DNA of 64,000 nucleotides from Cryobacterium sp. Y11. Its GTDB lineage: Bacteria; Actinomycetota; Actinomycetes; Actinomycetales; Microbacteriaceae. Made by a program: the position numbers and the translations under genes. The first letter of the stretch is position 1, and every line of letters begins with the position of its first letter. The notes under the pieces were generated by a model, which ran no database searches, was not told the DNA's origin, and saw only the letters and a list, made by a program, of their open reading frames with translations. The stretch is taken from NCBI RefSeq assembly GCF_002929535.1, contig NZ_PJJO01000058.1:62001-126000 (forward strand), given 5' to 3'. Below, piece after piece: positions 61,790-64,000 of the stretch.

Positions 61790-62496
61790 GCACCTATGGA
61801 CCCCAAATCGAGGTGGCGATTGCTCGCGTTCGCGCCGACATCACTCGCCTGCACGCCGAGCTGTTTCGTAACGGGCTCGTGGTCTGGACCGGCGGCAACG
61901 TGTCGGGCCGCGTGCCGGGGGCTGACCTCTTTGTGATCAAGCCGAGCGGTGTCGATTATGCCGACCTCGCGCCCGAGAACATGATCCTCTGCGACCTGGA
62001 CGGCAACGTCATTGCCGGCACGCCCGGCTCCGACCGGTCGCCGTCGAGTGACACCGCCGCCCACGCCTACGTTTACCGGAATATGCCGGATGTCGGGGGA
62101 GTCGTACACACGCACTCCACCTACGCCACCGCCTGGGCGGCCAGAGGCGAGGAGATTCCGTGCGTGATCACCGCCATGGCCGACGAATTCGGCGGCCCGA
62201 TTCCGGTGGGACCGTTCGCCATTATCGGTGACGATTCGATCGGCCGCGGCATCGTGGAGACCCTCACCGGCCACCGCTCGCGGGCCGTTTTGATGGCCAA
62301 TCACGGCCCGTTCACGATCGGCAAAGATGCCCGAGACGCGGTGAAGGCCGCCGTGATGGTCGAAGACGTGGCTCGCACCGTGCAGCTGGCCCGCGCGGGC
62401 GGCGAGCTCGTTCCCATTCCACAGGAATTCATCGATTCCCTGTTCGACCGATACCAGAACGTCTACGGACAAGCACCGCAGGGAGCACTGAAGTAA
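61786..62496 (+). CDS. araD: L-ribulose-5-phosphate 4-epimerase
   Basis: A 236-residue class II aldolase-fold epimerase that makes D-xylulose 5-phosphate. Motifs are [55 protein letters not shown] with the metal histidines, and [10 protein letters not shown]. It overlaps araB by 4 bp and araA by 1 base. Confidence 0.96.
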   Translation: MSTYGPQIEVAIARVRADITRLHAELFRNGLVVWTGGNVSGRVPGADLFVIKPSGVDYADLAPENMILCDLDGNVIAGTPGSDRSPSSDTAAHAYVYRNMPDVGGVVHTHSTYATAWAARGEEIPCVITAMADEFGGPIPVGPFAIIGDDSIGRGIVETLTGHRSRAVLMANHGPFTIGKDARDAVKAAVMVEDVARTVQLARAGGELVPIPQEFIDSLFDRYQNVYGQAPQGALK

Positions 62497-64000
62497 TGGC
62501 ACCTCTCACCACGACTCTCGATCACGTAGAAGTATGGTTCTTCACCGGAAGCCAGAACCTCTACGGCGAGGAGACGCTGCGCCAGGTGGCCGAGCAATCG
62601 CAGCAGATTGCCCGTTCGCTTGACGCGTCAAGCGATGTTCCGGTGAAGATCGTCTGGAAGCCCGTTTTGAAGGACTCGGAGTCGATTCGCCGCGCTGCCC
62701 TCGACGCCAACGCCGACGATCGCGTCATCGGCCTGATCGCCTGGATGCACACGTTCTCCCCGGCCAAGATGTGGATCGCCGGCCTCGACGCCCTCACCAA
62801 GCCGCTGTTGCACCTGCACACCCAAGCCAACGTTGAACTGCCGTGGGCCGAGATTGACTTCGACTTCATGAACCTCAACCAGGCCGCGCACGGCGACCGC
62901 GAGTTTGGCTACATTCAGACCCGCCTCGGCGTGACCCGCAAGACCGTCGTCGGCCATGTCTCCAACCCGGCCGTCTCCGGCAGCATCGGCTCCTGGACCC
63001 GCGCCGCCGCCGGCTGGGCCGCGAGCCGCAGCATGAAGCTCGCCCGTTTCGGCGACAACATGCGCTACGTCGCCGTGACCGAGGGTGACAAGACCGAAGC
63101 CGAACTGCGCTTTGGCGTTCAGGTGAACACCTGGCCGGTCAACGAGCTCGCCGAGGCCGTGCATTCACAAGCGGATGCCGACATCGCCGCGTTGGTCGCC
63201 GAGTATGAAGATCTGTACGACGTAGTCCCCGAGCTGCGGAAGGGCGGCGCGCGGCACGAGTCGCTGCGCTACGGCGCTGCGATCGAACTGGGTCTGAAGA
63301 CCTTCCTCGAAGCCGGCGACTTCACCGCGTTCACCACGAGTTTTGAAGACCTCGGCGCACTGCGACAGTTGCCCGGCCTCGCCGTGCAACGGTTGATGGC
63401 AGAGGGCTACGGATTCGGGGCAGAAGGCGACTGGAAGACATCCGTTTTGGTGCGCGTTGCCAACGTCATGGGCGCAGGCCTTCCCGGCGGCGCGAGCCTG
63501 ATGGAGGACTACACCTACGACCTCACCCCCGGCGCCGAGCTGATTCTCGGTGCCCACATGCTCGAGGTGAGCCCCTCCTTGACGACGTCGCGGCCGACGC
63601 TGGAGATTCATCCGCTCGGCATCGGCGGCCGTGAAGACCCGGTGCGCCTGGTCTTCAACGCCGACCCTGGCCCCGCCGTTGTCGTGGCGATGAGCGACAT
63701 GCGCGACCGGTTTCGCCTGGTGGCGAACGTGGTCGAGGTCGTCGAACCGACGGCCGCGCTGCCGAACCTGCCGGTTGGGCGAGCCGTCTGGCGTCCAGAA
63801 CCCGACTTCGCCACCTCGGCCGCAGCCTGGCTCACCGCGGGAGCCGCCCACCACACCGTCATGTCGACCGCTGTCGGCATTGAGGTGTTCCACGATTTCG
63901 CCGAGATAGCTCGCACCGAGCTGCTCGTGATCGATAAGACCACCACCCAGCGTGATTTCACGCGTGAGGTGCGCTGGAACCAGGCCTACTACCGCTTGGC
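62496..64000 (+). CDS. araA: L-arabinose isomerase, C-terminal end outside window
   Basis: The frame runs for 501 codons to the window edge and is probably missing only the last few residues. The start [47 protein letters not shown], and metal-ligand regions [15 protein letters not shown] and [12 protein letters not shown] identify AraA, which converts L-arabinose to L-ribulose. Order araB-araD-araA with 1-4 bp overlaps indicates one operon. No arabinose transporter is visible here. Confidence 0.95.
   Translation, partial: MAPLTTTLDHVEVWFFTGSQNLYGEETLRQVAEQSQQIARSLDASSDVPVKIVWKPVLKDSESIRRAALDANADDRVIGLIAWMHTFSPAKMWIAGLDALTKPLLHLHTQANVELPWAEIDFDFMNLNQAAHGDREFGYIQTRLGVTRKTVVGHVSNPAVSGSIGSWTRAAAGWAASRSMKLARFGDNMRYVAVTEGDKTEAELRFGVQVNTWPVNELAEAVHSQADADIAALVAEYEDLYDVVPELRKGGARHESLRYGAAIELGLKTFLEAGDFTAFTTSFEDLGALRQLPGLAVQRLMAEGYGFGAEGDWKTSVLVRVANVMGAGLPGGASLMEDYTYDLTPGAELILGAHMLEVSPSLTTSRPTLEIHPLGIGGREDPVRLVFNADPGPAVVVAMSDMRDRFRLVANVVEVVEPTAALPNLPVGRAVWRPEPDFATSAAAWLTAGAAHHTVMSTAVGIEVFHDFAEIARTELLVIDKTTTQRDFTREVRWNQAYYRL

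Overview
The window is high-GC DNA from an actinobacterium, most probably a member of the Microbacteriaceae (Micrococcales). Supporting signs are the secE-nusG-rplK-rplA and rplJ-rplL order, NusG with a long acidic N-terminal extension, many GTG and TTG starts with 1-4 bp gene overlaps, a RamB-type regulator facing malate synthase, and SipW-class exported proteins. No phage, insertion sequence, CRISPR array or rRNA is visible. The only tRNA is tRNA-Trp. The first gene (UvrA paralogue) and the last (araA) run off the window edges.

1-10 kb: UvrA-like ATPase and an aminotransferase; a UbiA-type prenyltransferase coupled to a CrtI-like flavoprotein (carotenoid end-group chemistry is likely); tRNA-Trp, secE, nusG, rplK, rplA and a strong terminator; then a semialdehyde dehydrogenase preceded by a 54-codon ORF and an OppD-like ATPase whose nucleotide-binding motifs are all degenerate.

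11-20.4 kb: ramB and aceB (glyoxylate shunt) facing each other across a perfect palindrome; photolyase; a SipW/TasA-like secretion locus (three exported proteins and one SipW-type signal peptidase). A leader with a CCCCCA-N3-TGGGGG box is present in two clear copies and one diverged copy. One clear copy precedes no gene and may drive a small RNA.

20.4-31 kb: zinc-free NADP oxidoreductase, YqaJ-like nuclease, two secreted or hypothetical proteins, an OmpR/HK two-component pair, an EmrB-type exporter with a translationally coupled MarR regulator, and rplJ-rplL behind an L10 leader.

31-52 kb is transport-rich. A CUT1 sugar importer has an Ig-like insertion in one permease. Two larger operons then follow, separated by an ABC exporter. 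Operon 1 (35.7-41.7 kb, GntR regulator) encodes a Fe/polyamine/aminoethylphosphonate-type importer plus a HAD-EEP fusion enzyme. Operon 2 (44-52 kb, RpiR regulator) encodes a Ugp-like importer plus a calcineurin-type phosphodiesterase fused to a beta-propeller and a HAD protein. Both appear to combine import of an organophosphate with cytoplasmic phosphodiester and phosphomonoester cleavage, using unrelated parts. This is the most interesting biology in the window, but the substrates are inferred only.

52-64 kb: ArsR regulator divergent from a flavoprotein with a tail of four Cys-Cys pairs; DUF305 and DUF3105 membrane proteins; reverse transsulfuration (cbs, metB-like); and an arabinose catabolic cluster (LacI regulator, araB, araD, araA) with matching operators in front of the regulator and araB.
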